Below, in pieces: positions 55,680 through 64,000 of a stretch of DNA of 64,000 bases. Location of the stretch: positions 81,500-145,499 of the forward strand of contig NZ_CAAAIW010000003.1 in assembly GCF_900640115.1 (NCBI RefSeq), in the 5' to 3' direction. The DNA is from Legionella yabuuchiae. GTDB lineage: Bacteria; Pseudomonadota; Gammaproteobacteria; Legionellales; Legionellaceae. The position numbers and the translations under genes were made by a program. The notes below the pieces were generated by a model. That model did not search any database. It had not been told where the DNA came from and saw only the letters and a program-made list of their open reading frames with translations. Positions within the stretch are counted from its first letter, which is position 1. Each line of letters begins with the position of its first letter.

Positions 55680-56416
55680 GAACAATTAAAACCTAAATCT
55701 GATAGGGCATGGAAGCGAATTTCAGAAATGGTAGGATGATAACAAATGGCGGCGCAGCAGGCCACGGTGGGCATAAACGAATGCAATTGCCAAGTCGTGT
55801 TATGAAGAGAATCATAAATCGATTGATGAACGGGTGGCAATAGTGGGAGCGTCAGTTGTTTCGTTGGGTAGCTAAGCCCAAGTCCGCATGCCTTAATTAA
55901 GGCTTCCTTTTGTGTCCAAAGATGAAAAAAACCGAGAGGCCTAAGCGTATGGGGAAGTTGTGATAGAGCTTTATTTTCAGATTCAGAAAAAATATGTTGA
56001 CCAATTCCTTCGTAAGGGCGTGCAGAAAAATATTCTAAATCGATGCCAACGGGGTGCTGAACGCCCACGACAAGCAATGCTAGGTCACGTGAATGACTTA
56101 GATTAAACTGTAAGTCTTGATCTTCAAGCCCTGGTTTCCCATGAGCATTGTAGGAAAAATTCAGACTATTTCCAGAACAATTGAGATAGCGAGATAAAAT
56201 GCAACGCACTAGGGTATGAGCAACAATATGTCTTTTTCTATGGATTGGAAAATGAAATCGTGCGGCACGATCCAGTTCTTCTTTCTGTAAAAGATCTTTA
56301 AACGCCTCAACATTTAAAGTTAACGGGAACTGCCAGACATCAATGCGATTTGGAGCTAGTGAGCAGTCATTAATAGGTATTGGAGTAAAGATTGGATTAA
56401 AAACAGATCGGTTCAT
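55676..56416 (-). CDS. 4'-phosphopantetheinyl transferase, Sfp family
   Basis: It transfers phosphopantetheine from CoA to carrier proteins. Conserved motifs are NLSHSRDLALL, VGIDLEYFS and HLWTQKEALIKACG; the Asp/Glu pair and the Lys are in place. The start MNRSVFNP is preferred to longer in-frame starts because family members begin close to this point, giving 246 residues; the ribosome binding site is weak. Sfp-type enzymes usually serve polyketide/nonribosomal synthases or ACP when AcpS is missing; which applies here is not visible. Confidence 0.85.
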   Translation of the reverse strand: MNRSVFNPIFTPIPINDCSLAPNRIDVWQFPLTLNVEAFKDLLQKEELDRAARFHFPIHRKRHIVAHTLVRCILSRYLNCSGNSLNFSYNAHGKPGLEDQDLQFNLSHSRDLALLVVGVQHPVGIDLEYFSARPYEGIGQHIFSESENKALSQLPHTLRPLGFFHLWTQKEALIKACGLGLSYPTKQLTLPLLPPVHQSIYDSLHNTTWQLHSFMPTVACCAAICYHPTISEIRFHALSDLGFNCS

Positions 56417-56536
56417 AATTTGGATTTTCTGGCATCCAGTTAAAGTTATGGTTATACTACGAATAGTCCATATTGTAACGAAAATACTCATCTGAATTGA
56501 AGATTCTAATGAGTATAAATTAAAAACGAGTATCTA

Positions 56537-57490
56537 ATGAGTCGACAATTTTTAGATTTTGAGCAACCAATTGAAGAGTTAAATCAAAAAATTGAAGCGC
56601 TGCGAATGGTCGGTAGTGACAGCGAAGTTAACCTAAGTGAAGAAATCGCAAGACTTGAATCAAAATGCGAAGAACTTACCGCGTCTATTTTTTCAGATTT
56701 AGAGCCTTGGCAAGTGGCTCAAATGGCAAGACACCCTTTACGGCCGCAAACAACCGATTATATTGAACATCTGTTTACTGATTTTCAAGAATTGCATGGC
56801 GATCGTCATTACTCCGCGGCTCCTGCTATTATTGGCGGATTGGCGCGTTTTCACGGTGAACCTGTCATGGTAATGGGTCACCAAAAAGGAAAGCGCACTA
56901 AAGAAAAAGTGTATCGTAATTTTGGTATGGCTAGACCCGAAGAGTATCGGAAAGCGTTGCGCTTAATGAAAATGGCTGAAAAATTTAAATTGCCAGTATT
57001 TACGTTTATTGATACCGCAGGAGCTTATCCTGGCATTGGGGCGGAGGAACGCAATCAATCAGAAGCTATTGCACGAAATTTGCTTGAAATGTCAAAGTTA
57101 AGAGCCCCTATTATTTGTGTAGTTACCGGTGAAGCTGGATCGGGGGGCGCGCTTGCGATTGGTGTCGGTGATCGCGTCATTATGTTGCAATACGCGATTT
57201 ACTCGGTGATTTCTCCTGAGGGATGTGCATCCATTTTGTGGAAAAATCCTGCCAAAGCCAGTGAGGCTGCCTCAGCTATGGGGATAACCGCTGATAAAAT
57301 TCTTGAACATAAGCTGATTGATAAAATTATCGAAGAGCCTCTGGGAGGAGCACATCGCAACGTTAAAGAAATGATGACGCATCTTGATACAATGCTTATC
57401 GGTGAGTTAAAGGAACTGAAGTCATTCTCGATGAATGAACTTTTAAAAAATCGGTATCAAAAATTTATGGCGATGGGAGCTTGTGACTGA
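56537..57490 (+). CDS. accA: Acetyl-CoA carboxylase carboxyltransferase subunit alpha
   Basis: It forms the carboxyltransferase with AccD in the first step of fatty acid synthesis. The family length of 317 residues is exact, with crotonase-fold motifs [19 protein letters not shown] (about 155-173) and [12 protein letters not shown] (near 200). N-terminal coiled coil (about 1-60). The gene overlaps the GTG start of tilS by eight bases. A promoter must lie in the short divergent gap shared with the phosphopantetheinyl transferase gene. Confidence 0.97.
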   Translation: MSRQFLDFEQPIEELNQKIEALRMVGSDSEVNLSEEIARLESKCEELTASIFSDLEPWQVAQMARHPLRPQTTDYIEHLFTDFQELHGDRHYSAAPAIIGGLARFHGEPVMVMGHQKGKRTKEKVYRNFGMARPEEYRKALRLMKMAEKFKLPVFTFIDTAGAYPGIGAEERNQSEAIARNLLEMSKLRAPIICVVTGEAGSGGALAIGVGDRVIMLQYAIYSVISPEGCASILWKNPAKASEAASAMGITADKILEHKLIDKIIEEPLGGAHRNVKEMMTHLDTMLIGELKELKSFSMNELLKNRYQKFMAMGACD

Positions 57491-58769
57491 GACACTTGTA
57501 ACCAAAGAATGGATTGCTCGCTTAGCGAAGTGCAATAAGCTATTTATTGGTTTCAGTGGTGGGCTTGACTCAACGGTGTTATTGCATGCGTTATCCTTTG
57601 AATCTTCTCTTGCAACGAAAATTGTCGCCGTGCATGTTAACCATGGAATAAGTCCGAACGCAAATCAGTGGCAAGAGCTTTGTGAGCACACAGCAGAGAT
57701 TCTGAAGGTGCAGTTCATGGCGTTTAAGCCAGAATTTTCTAAAGAAGCCAATCTGGAAGAAGAAGCGAGAATTGCCCGCTATTACGTGTTTTCATCCTTA
57801 ATGAGTACAGAAGATGGGTTAATTTTGGCTCACCATAATGATGATCAAGCAGAAACAGTACTGCTTAATTTATTTCGAGGAGCTGGTGTTGATGGTTTGG
57901 CGGCTATGCCAGAAGAAAAACCATTGGCAGAAGGAGTGCTTTTTCGCCCCCTGCTTCATCGAACCCGCCTTGAATTAGAACGCTACGCCAAGGAGCATCA
58001 GCTTTCATGGGTTCAAGATGAAAGTAATTTAAATCTTGCCTTCTCAAGAAATTTTATTCGCCACAAAATTATACCGCTACTTTCTACAAAATGGCCGGGC
58101 GTTATGAATAATCTAAGCAGAACTTCCGAGCATTGTCAGGAAGCGCAAAGAGTCCTGAACGAGTTAGCATGGTCTGATTCAGGAATGCAAAATCTAAATC
58201 AGCCTATTTTATCGCTCGATAAATTAAAGCGCTTAACTCAAGCTAGGCTTACGAACGTTATTCGTCTTTGGCTACGAGCGAATGGGGTGAGAATACCTTC
58301 AGCTAAACGTCTACAATCGCTGCTTAACGAACTTATTTTGGCTCGTGCGTTAGCAAATCCGAGTATGGAATGGGATAATATTCAGCTTAAGCGATATCGC
58401 CAATCTCTTTATTTAATTAGTTCAAAACCGAATGTTTTGCCGGAACGAATACCTTGGAACAATTTTCCTTCCCATTTAGAGATAAAAGGGCTCGGATGGT
58501 TACAAGCAATAGAAGCTCAGAAAGGGCTGTGTATTTCTAAGGGAAGTCAGATTGACGTGCGATTCAGGCAAGGCGGTGAGACATTTAAATGGCATAGACA
58601 GACCAAATCCCTAAAGAAACTATGGCAAGAATGGCAAGTACCACCATGGGAAAGAGACAATATTCCTCTGATTTATGTGAATGGACAACTGGCCGCTGTG
58701 GTTGGGTTTGCTGTTAGCGATGATGTTTACTGCGAAGATTCAGGTTGGGCAATTGATATCATAAGGTAA
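57483..58769 (+). CDS. tilS: tRNA(Ile)-lysidine synthase
   Basis: It converts C34 of the CAU-anticodon tRNA-Ile to lysidine so that AUA is read as Ile. The PP-loop [14 protein letters not shown] is near 23-36, and the ATP site includes [10 protein letters not shown] near 118. The C-terminal TilS domain ([20 protein letters not shown] near 377) is present. 428 residues (432 in E. coli). Start is GTG within the end of accA. The accA-tilS order is also found in E. coli's neighbourhood. Confidence 0.95.
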   Translation: MTETLVTKEWIARLAKCNKLFIGFSGGLDSTVLLHALSFESSLATKIVAVHVNHGISPNANQWQELCEHTAEILKVQFMAFKPEFSKEANLEEEARIARYYVFSSLMSTEDGLILAHHNDDQAETVLLNLFRGAGVDGLAAMPEEKPLAEGVLFRPLLHRTRLELERYAKEHQLSWVQDESNLNLAFSRNFIRHKIIPLLSTKWPGVMNNLSRTSEHCQEAQRVLNELAWSDSGMQNLNQPILSLDKLKRLTQARLTNVIRLWLRANGVRIPSAKRLQSLLNELILARALANPSMEWDNIQLKRYRQSLYLISSKPNVLPERIPWNNFPSHLEIKGLGWLQAIEAQKGLCISKGSQIDVRFRQGGETFKWHRQTKSLKKLWQEWQVPPWERDNIPLIYVNGQLAAVVGFAVSDDVYCEDSGWAIDIIR

Positions 58770-58970
58770 CAACACTACGATTACGAACCATCTTAGTTAT
58801 TCACGTGAGGCCTGAAAAATGGTTACTTTAGATACCGATTTTCCATTGGCACTTTATTTTTAGGCATCATGAGGGGGATTTAAAAAAGTTCAAATTCCAG
58901 CCAAGCCTTTCTTGTAAAAATATGATATCATTTGTTCTTTTCATGAACTTCTTATTGTCCGGATAGGCCT

Positions 58971-60209
58971 ATGCCAAAGCCATTAATAAATATTACCAGC
59001 AAACAGGCCTACTTATTCGCCGCATTTTTAGTGTTATATGAATTTTTAACCTATATTGCGAATGACATGATTATGCCAGGTATGATTCAAGTCATTAAAA
59101 CCTTTAATGGCCCTGAAAGTGCGGTGGCAAATTCACTAACGGCCTATATTTTAGGCGGCGCTAGCCTACAAATATTGTTAGGGCCTATATCCGATCGTTA
59201 CGGTCGAAGACCGGTTATGATTTTTGGCGCATTTTTATTTGTTTTGTGCACAGTCCTCATAGCGGTTTCTAACTCATTGTCGCAATTTATTTTAGCTCGG
59301 TTTTTTCAAGGGATGGGGCTGTGTTTTATAGGAGTCATTGGTTACGCTACTTTACAAGAAATATTTGCCGAAATGGATGCCGTTCGCTTAACCGCAATCA
59401 TGGCAAATGTTTCAATTCTTGCCCCATTGCTTGGCCCATTATTAGGCGCTGTATTTATTCATTATTACAGTTGGCGAAGTATCTTTTACATTATTGCAAG
59501 TTTTGCTTTGGTTGCTTTAGTGGGGTTATGGCGGTATATGCCGGAACCGATTGGGCAAATAAAACGAGATGGTGAAATCATCCATAGTACCCCACTCTTG
59601 CCAAAGATTATTTTTGCAAATTATAAAGCGCTTTTTTCAAATCGCTCTTTTCTTAGGGGCTCTTTGGCATTTGGCGTGTTAGTGATACCTTGCCTTGCTT
59701 GGATTGCACTGGCTCCGATCATTTTGGTAAAAGATGCCAAGCTCTCAGTGATTGAATATGGACTTTGGCAAATTCCTGTTTTTGGCGCGTCAATTGTGGG
59801 GAATGGGGTCTTGTTACGATTAACACGTCATTATTCATCTCGTCAAATTTTAAAAATTGGAACTTGCATTTGTTCCATTAGCACGATGTTTATTTTTTTA
59901 TTACCGCTTTTGGCAGGAAATTATTTCATTTGGATAATGCCAGGGTTAATTATTTACTTCTTGGGGCTTGGGATTACTTGCGCACCGTTAAATCGCTTAA
60001 TTCTTTTTTCAACGCCAATTGCAAAAGGGACCACATCGGCTTTAATGACATTTATTGCTATGATATTTCAGGCCGCGGGAGTCGAGGCGGCTAATTTAAT
60101 CTATGACTGGCACAGCAATCGACTATTTGGATTTTACTGTGCAGTCACAGGTATTTTGTATGCACTGCTTCTGGTTGGTGGTTTTAAACCCGAAAGGCAC
60201 TCTTCTTAA
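58971..60209 (+). CDS. MFS multidrug efflux transporter, MdfA/Bcr-like
   Basis: Twelve predicted membrane helices. The loop motif GPISDRYGRRPVMIFG between TM2 and TM3 and the motif C-like LAPLLGPLLGA in TM5 identify a DHA1-type drug/H+ antiporter. The opening segment with an acidic residue (LYEFLTYIANDMIMPG) is like MdfA. 412 residues. Substrates unknown. Convergent with a small membrane-protein gene two bases downstream. Confidence 0.87.
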   Translation: MPKPLINITSKQAYLFAAFLVLYEFLTYIANDMIMPGMIQVIKTFNGPESAVANSLTAYILGGASLQILLGPISDRYGRRPVMIFGAFLFVLCTVLIAVSNSLSQFILARFFQGMGLCFIGVIGYATLQEIFAEMDAVRLTAIMANVSILAPLLGPLLGAVFIHYYSWRSIFYIIASFALVALVGLWRYMPEPIGQIKRDGEIIHSTPLLPKIIFANYKALFSNRSFLRGSLAFGVLVIPCLAWIALAPIILVKDAKLSVIEYGLWQIPVFGASIVGNGVLLRLTRHYSSRQILKIGTCICSISTMFIFLLPLLAGNYFIWIMPGLIIYFLGLGITCAPLNRLILFSTPIAKGTTSALMTFIAMIFQAAGVEAANLIYDWHSNRLFGFYCAVTGILYALLLVGGFKPERHSS

Positions 60210-60211
60210 TG

Positions 60212-60466
60212 TTACTTGACAAAAAGGTTGTACAACCAGGCAATGATTAAGCCACAGATAAAAGCGTCAATAAACCCAATAATACCTCCAATAATGCTTC
60301 CTAATATCGTTGATTCATAGCCAATATAAAGGGTCCCTATTGAATTTACAAAGACTTCACCAAATGTAAAAAAGTAAGACAATAGGCCCAATAATAATAC
60401 CGAAATTCCCCAGAATATCCCTAATGAAAGCCCTAAAGCTAAGGGACTCAACTTTAAACGGTTCAT
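60212..60466 (-). CDS. Small two- or three-helix membrane protein (holin-like)
   Basis: An 84-residue hydrophobic protein with helices at about 10-30, 40-62 and 64-82. Gly/Ile-rich pattern IGGIIGFIDAFICG recalls small proteins annotated as bacteriophage holin-like in bacterial genomes. No phage genes surround it, so a holin role is doubtful. The start has a strong AAGGAG site. Confidence 0.72.
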   Translation of the reverse strand: MNRLKLSPLALGLSLGIFWGISVLLLGLLSYFFTFGEVFVNSIGTLYIGYESTILGSIIGGIIGFIDAFICGLIIAWLYNLFVK

Positions 60467-60604
60467 CGTAATCTCCTTATGAATTATATTCCTATTTAAA
60501 GTATAGAACTTTTTTAAAATTCAAGGAGTAAAAATTTATTGGAAAAAAACCAACTTTCAAAGTATTATGCCCGGTTTCGTTGAATAATAAGAATAGGAAT
60601 CCAA

Positions 60605-61177
60605 ATGTATGTCGCCGGTGTTGACGAGGTTGGACGAGGTCCTTTAGCGGGGCCGGTTGTTGCTGCCGCAGTGATTCTAATCGATCCAATTGAAGGCGTT
60701 AAGGATTCAAAAAAACTAACTCCTCTAAAACGTAAGCTTCTAGCTGCTGAAATTAAAGAAAAAGCCCTTTGTTTTGCATATGGGCGAGCTGAAGTCGAAG
60801 AAATAGATGAATTAAATATACATCATGCTAGTTTATTAGCGATGAAACGGGCCATTGAGAACTTAGCCTTTCTTCCGGATAAAGTTTTAATTGATGGCAT
60901 TCATGTTCCCAATGTTAAAATCCCATGTTATCCCATTGTAAAGGGGGATGATCTCATATGTGAAATTAGTGCAGCATCAATACTAGCAAAAGTTCATCGA
61001 GACGAAGAAATGGAAAAAATGGAACTTCATTTTCCTGGCTATGGTTTTGCCGATCACAAAGGATATGCCACAAAGGTTCATCAAGAAGCGTTGATAAAGC
61101 TCGGACCTTGCACTATTCATCGTAAAGGCTTCATGCGAGTTGCTACGGCGTTAAATCAAGAGGAACAAGCTAGATAA
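60605..61177 (+). CDS. rnhB: Ribonuclease HII
   Basis: It cuts RNA in RNA-DNA hybrids, including single ribonucleotides in DNA. The catalytic acidic set starts with D7-E8 in [14 protein letters not shown] and includes DGIH and later Asp residues. 190 residues, slightly short of E. coli (198). Ribosome binding site AGGAA is adequate. The 161 bases after it contain no gene that I can support. Confidence 0.95.
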   Translation: MYVAGVDEVGRGPLAGPVVAAAVILIDPIEGVKDSKKLTPLKRKLLAAEIKEKALCFAYGRAEVEEIDELNIHHASLLAMKRAIENLAFLPDKVLIDGIHVPNVKIPCYPIVKGDDLICEISAASILAKVHRDEEMEKMELHFPGYGFADHKGYATKVHQEALIKLGPCTIHRKGFMRVATALNQEEQAR

Positions 61178-61338
61178 TATTCAGCCACACTCCGCTTGCT
61201 GTAGTTTATCCGCGATATGTAGGCAAATTGTATCCACTTAAGTATTTTGTTCAAAACCACGTAAATCTAGTTTTGACCTTAGCATGCAACCAATCTAAAG
61301 GGATGTTTCGTTCAATAGCTAAGAGATTAACCTTTTGT

Positions 61339-62529
61339 TTACTGTTTAACAGGCCCAGCGTTACAAAAATCTTCTTTTTTGAAGAACGATACATAAGGAT
61401 CTTGATGATGATTAATATGAAGAGGGTGTTCGTTTAAAACCGATGTTCCAATAATCATCTCTGGAAAAACTTCTGCAGTTTTGCGCAAATGAGCGTTACG
61501 AGCGGCTGTTGGATGACCTTGATATAAACCAGACATAAACACCATGCGAACGTAGCCTTTATCGCAACCCGCGTTATTTATATAAGTGGATGGTTTTAAG
61601 GTTAAAAAACCGGTTTGGTCATTCAGCGTTTTAAAGCCAATTTTTAAAGTGGGAAAGGCATCAATATTAATAGCATTTTTAACAAGGCAATAATTTTGTT
61701 CCCAAAACTGTTTGTCCAGTTCTTGGTTTTTTTTGCCCGCATGGTTCTTGATGTATTGGAGAAGAGGCTTATATAACTCATCGGTTAGGACAATAAATCC
61801 CCCTGTTCCAGTGTCAATTATCGCTTCGCCTTCTTGTTTAGGCGAGCCAGGAATAGGCTTTTCTTGCTGGGTATAAAAGCCATATGTAGTAATTTCATAA
61901 AATTTACTATCATGAAGCTTGCTGCTAAATAAAGGTTTAGGCAACTTCATTTCTCCCACATGAAAATAACTGTTTCCTTCTTCTCCACAAAGAACAAACG
62001 TAGTTTCTTTATATTTGCTAAAATAATTCGTTAATTTCGCCATGAACGGAGTAAATTTTATCAAATCTTCTCTTAAGTTGTGATGTATCATACCAAGAAT
62101 ACTCGAAGGCTGATCACTGTCTTTGAGCACAAAAATATGCATATCAATTACATGCTCTTTTTTGTCTGTTACTTGGATTGGCGCTCTATATACAGTAGCT
62201 GTATCATTGGCGGAGCCATAGCTTAAAGAAAAGGCTTTATTAAGGGGGGCGGAGTTCATTTTTTCGGGTTTTATCGCGCCCTTCGTTAGAGAATGTTTAC
62301 AACCAGGACAATAGGAACGATCCGCAGTAAAAACCAAACTGGAACTACCTGTATCAACGATTGCTTCAACCTCCTGGGCAGGATCCTGGCCGACTTTGAT
62401 TTGAGCGGTATAAATTCCATATTGAGGATAATAAGTCAACGGAACAGTTACTCCATCTCCTGGCATCGCCGCTGAGGAAGAGATGATGAACCCAAAATAG
62501 ATAAAACAGCTGAATAAAATTTTTTTCAT
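61339..62529 (-). CDS. Secreted pepsin-like aspartic peptidase (family A1)
   Basis: A bilobal aspartic protease of the eukaryotic pepsin type, rare in bacteria. A signal peptide lies at 1-20 (SCFIYFGFIISSSAA). The first catalytic motif is VDTGSSSLVF at 58-67, with a flap-like LSYGSANDTATVY segment near 105 (Tyr present). The second motif is AIIDTGTGGFIVLTD near 237-251. Several Cys residues (including CPGC near 73) could form disulfides. 396 residues fits the A1 family. Likely exported by Sec and perhaps a type II system; substrate is unknown. Confidence 0.85.
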   Translation of the reverse strand: MKKILFSCFIYFGFIISSSAAMPGDGVTVPLTYYPQYGIYTAQIKVGQDPAQEVEAIVDTGSSSLVFTADRSYCPGCKHSLTKGAIKPEKMNSAPLNKAFSLSYGSANDTATVYRAPIQVTDKKEHVIDMHIFVLKDSDQPSSILGMIHHNLREDLIKFTPFMAKLTNYFSKYKETTFVLCGEEGNSYFHVGEMKLPKPLFSSKLHDSKFYEITTYGFYTQQEKPIPGSPKQEGEAIIDTGTGGFIVLTDELYKPLLQYIKNHAGKKNQELDKQFWEQNYCLVKNAINIDAFPTLKIGFKTLNDQTGFLTLKPSTYINNAGCDKGYVRMVFMSGLYQGHPTAARNAHLRKTAEVFPEMIIGTSVLNEHPLHINHHQDPYVSFFKKEDFCNAGPVKQ

Positions 62530-62602
62530 TTATTAACCCAATGAATAAATAACCTATTGTTAGTTAAAGTGCTTTTTTTTAAATTGTCAAATTATCCACG
62601 TC

Positions 62603-64000
62603 TCATCGTCTTATAGGACTATTACTGGTTGATTGAGTTTCTTCTTGAGTGTTTCGAGTTTGTAATTTTTCTCGATAAGTTTGAGCTTCTTTATACCATG
62701 GAGCGTTAGACTCAAGTACGTCTCGACTGTATTTAGGTTTTAACCGATCAAATATTTGTTTGGCTTCTTTGAAAGACTTATGATTTTCATCTTTGAAAGA
62801 CTTATGATTTTCATCCAGCTCAACTCCACTTAAGGTATATTTCGAAATGCTTATGCCAATTTGTTTTAAATGGTTGATATATTGATCCGCTACCTTGGCA
62901 ATGAAGGGATCATTCGTTTTTATATTAATCACGGTTCCTTTACTTAGAATATTTTCAACCATATTCATAACTGTCACAGCAAGACGTTGACGACTTTGCT
63001 CTTCCGATTCATCCTCTTTAATAGCAACCTCTTTTTTAGCTAAGCTGGCCCAGGGTTTACCGTCTTTCATACCTAAGGTGTAAGTATGGTTAGCAGGAGA
63101 TTTTACTTCGGTCCCCGTACCTAAAAATTCACGCGCCTCTTTTTCAGTAAGAATTGTGGCATCAGGGAAATTGATTCTGATGACTTGTTCACCTTCTATT
63201 TCTTCAAAAAGATCTTTATTAGATCGACTTTGAAGCGCATTTCCATTTCGGTTTAATAGCGCAAAAATTTTGTGCGTAGAGGCTGGGCTTTCTGAATCTT
63301 GGTGGGGTAGTGCATGCTCAGATGTTGATATATTTTGATTTTCCCTAGGAGAACTAGGGGGTGTTGAATCCGAGCTAGAAATTTGGGGCGAGGTAACATA
63401 TTGTTGCTCTTCTTCTAATTCAGGCGAATTGGATTGTATCCTACTAGTGGATTCAGATATTATCGATTGCATGGGGGAAGGAGGGGGAGAAACCGTTTCA
63501 GTTTTTTGCTGTAAAACTGATTCCAATTCAGTACGAATCTCATTCCAACGTAAAATTAATCGATCAAACGCTTCTTGCTGCTCTGGCGTAGGTTGCCGAT
63601 TTGTCCATTGTTTTGAAATTAAATCAACTTCACTTTGATGCTTATCAATGCGATCCTGGGTGATTTCAACCCCATCATGCTGTATTTTTTCGAGAAGTCG
63701 TTCGCTTTTTGAGATTCTTGCTTTTAAATTCGCTAATAAAATTTGATAAATTTTCTCGCTCAAAAGATCTGACTGTCTAGATTTTACTCTGATGTCTTCG
63801 CTGGCTGTTGCAAGGATATTTTTCAATTCATCAATTTCGGCTAAAAGAGCAGCATTTTCTCCCTCTAGTGCTCTGGTTCGTTCTTGTAATGCCTGATTTT
63901 CTCTTTGAGTCGTGTTTAAACGCGTCTCAAGTTCTGATGTTTTTTGAGTAGCTTCTTGAGCAGCGCGTGTTTGTTGTTCAAGAAGGTCGCTTAATCGCTG
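62603..64000 (-). CDS. Coiled-coil protein of unknown function, 5' end outside the window
   Basis: The reading frame stays open from the stop at 62603 to the window edge, so the true start lies beyond 64000. A TTG at 63826 is not needed as a start because the upstream codons continue in frame as coiled coil (QTRAAQEATQKTSELETRL, then RALEGENAALLAEIDELKN). Visible part is 465 codons. It has a helical N half, a Ser/Pro-rich linker with SPPPS and SSSDSTPPSSP runs, then a globular part with DATILTEKEAREFLG and ILSKGTVINIKTNDPF. An 8-residue motif DENHKSFK occurs twice in tandem. It resembles Dot/Icm effectors in style; no named domain seen. Confidence 0.8.
   Translation of the reverse strand, partial: QRLSDLLEQQTRAAQEATQKTSELETRLNTTQRENQALQERTRALEGENAALLAEIDELKNILATASEDIRVKSRQSDLLSEKIYQILLANLKARISKSERLLEKIQHDGVEITQDRIDKHQSEVDLISKQWTNRQPTPEQQEAFDRLILRWNEIRTELESVLQQKTETVSPPPSPMQSIISESTSRIQSNSPELEEEQQYVTSPQISSSDSTPPSSPRENQNISTSEHALPHQDSESPASTHKIFALLNRNGNALQSRSNKDLFEEIEGEQVIRINFPDATILTEKEAREFLGTGTEVKSPANHTYTLGMKDGKPWASLAKKEVAIKEDESEEQSRQRLAVTVMNMVENILSKGTVINIKTNDPFIAKVADQYINHLKQIGISISKYTLSGVELDENHKSFKDENHKSFKEAKQIFDRLKPKYSRDVLESNAPWYKEAQTYREKLQTRNTQEETQSTSNSPIRR
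62768..62815. repeat. Perfect 24-base tandem duplication inside the coiled-coil gene
   Basis: Two identical copies of the unit TTTGAAAGACTTATGATTTT plus CATC follow each other without a gap, encoding the doubled DENHKSFK octapeptide on the minus strand. The lack of any difference points to a recent event such as replication slippage. Confidence 0.9.

Noticed and set aside
60212..60466. Idea that the holin-like gene marks a prophage
   Set aside because: No integrase, lysis, capsid or tail gene is near; neighbours are an ordinary transporter and rnhB.
61228..61437. 69-residue open frame after rnhB
   Set aside because: It overlaps the end of the pepsin-like gene on the other strand and has no start signal.
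1..64000. Search by eye for tRNA genes, CRISPR arrays and transposases
   Set aside because: No cloverleaf with a GTTCRANNC arm, no regularly spaced direct repeats and no transposase motifs were seen.

Overview
The window looks like a chromosomal segment of a Legionella-type gammaproteobacterium. Supporting signs are the moderately AT-rich base composition, the csrA / birA / accA / tilS neighbourhood bordering a large lipopolysaccharide (LPS) locus (an arrangement I recall from Legionella), several long coiled-coil proteins of unknown function that resemble Dot/Icm-type effectors, and a eukaryotic-like pepsin and a nucleic-acid-deaminase-like protein. Species cannot be fixed from the sequence alone. 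No tRNA, CRISPR array, IS transposase or prophage was seen.

Layout. 1-7.7 kb is core genome: fis, the RNase P RNA gene, coaX, then a division/cell-wall operon mraZ-rsmH-ftsL-ftsI-murE that stops at murE and meets trhO head-on. 7.8-12.7 kb holds an unknown coiled-coil protein, pdxB, a site-2 protease and a deaminase-like candidate effector. 12.8-16.2 kb is a compact set for polyprenyl-phosphate-linked sugar transfer (GT39, PAP2 phosphatase, GT2, LAB_N). 16.4-19.7 kb carries a thioredoxin/membrane fusion, lipA and a methyltransferase. 20.0-54.1 kb is a large surface-polysaccharide locus. 54.4-61.2 kb returns to housekeeping genes (csrA, birA, a phosphopantetheinyl transferase, accA, tilS, an MFS transporter, rnhB). 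The right end has a secreted pepsin-like protease and a partial coiled-coil gene cut by the window edge.

How the polysaccharide genes fit together. Five genes (aminotransferase at 24330, dehydrogenase 25595, oxidoreductase 26902, acetyltransferase 27968, 2-epimerase 28779) correspond to WbpE, WbpA, WbpB, WbpD and WbpI, the pathway from UDP-GlcNAc to UDP-ManNAc(3NAc)A. Coupled directly behind wbpI is an L-2-hydroxyglutarate oxidase. It could recycle the 2-hydroxyglutarate that WbpB makes when it uses 2-oxoglutarate as its oxidant, which would close the cofactor cycle. A second set (a WbpM-type 4,6-dehydratase, a second DegT aminotransferase, a formyltransferase) could make a 4-formamido sugar. 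Two AsnB-like amidotransferases could amidate uronic acids. A WbpL-like initiating transferase, one Wzm permease and two different Wzt ATPases indicate ABC-transporter export. Glycosyltransferase candidates include three tandem paralogues of an unusual family.

Repeats. Three intergenic elements at about 1.75, 11.0 and 16.3 kb share terminal inverted repeats but have different palindromic cores, so they look like a MITE-like family. Two other palindromic repeats (28570 and 52912) are of types common in this group of bacteria.
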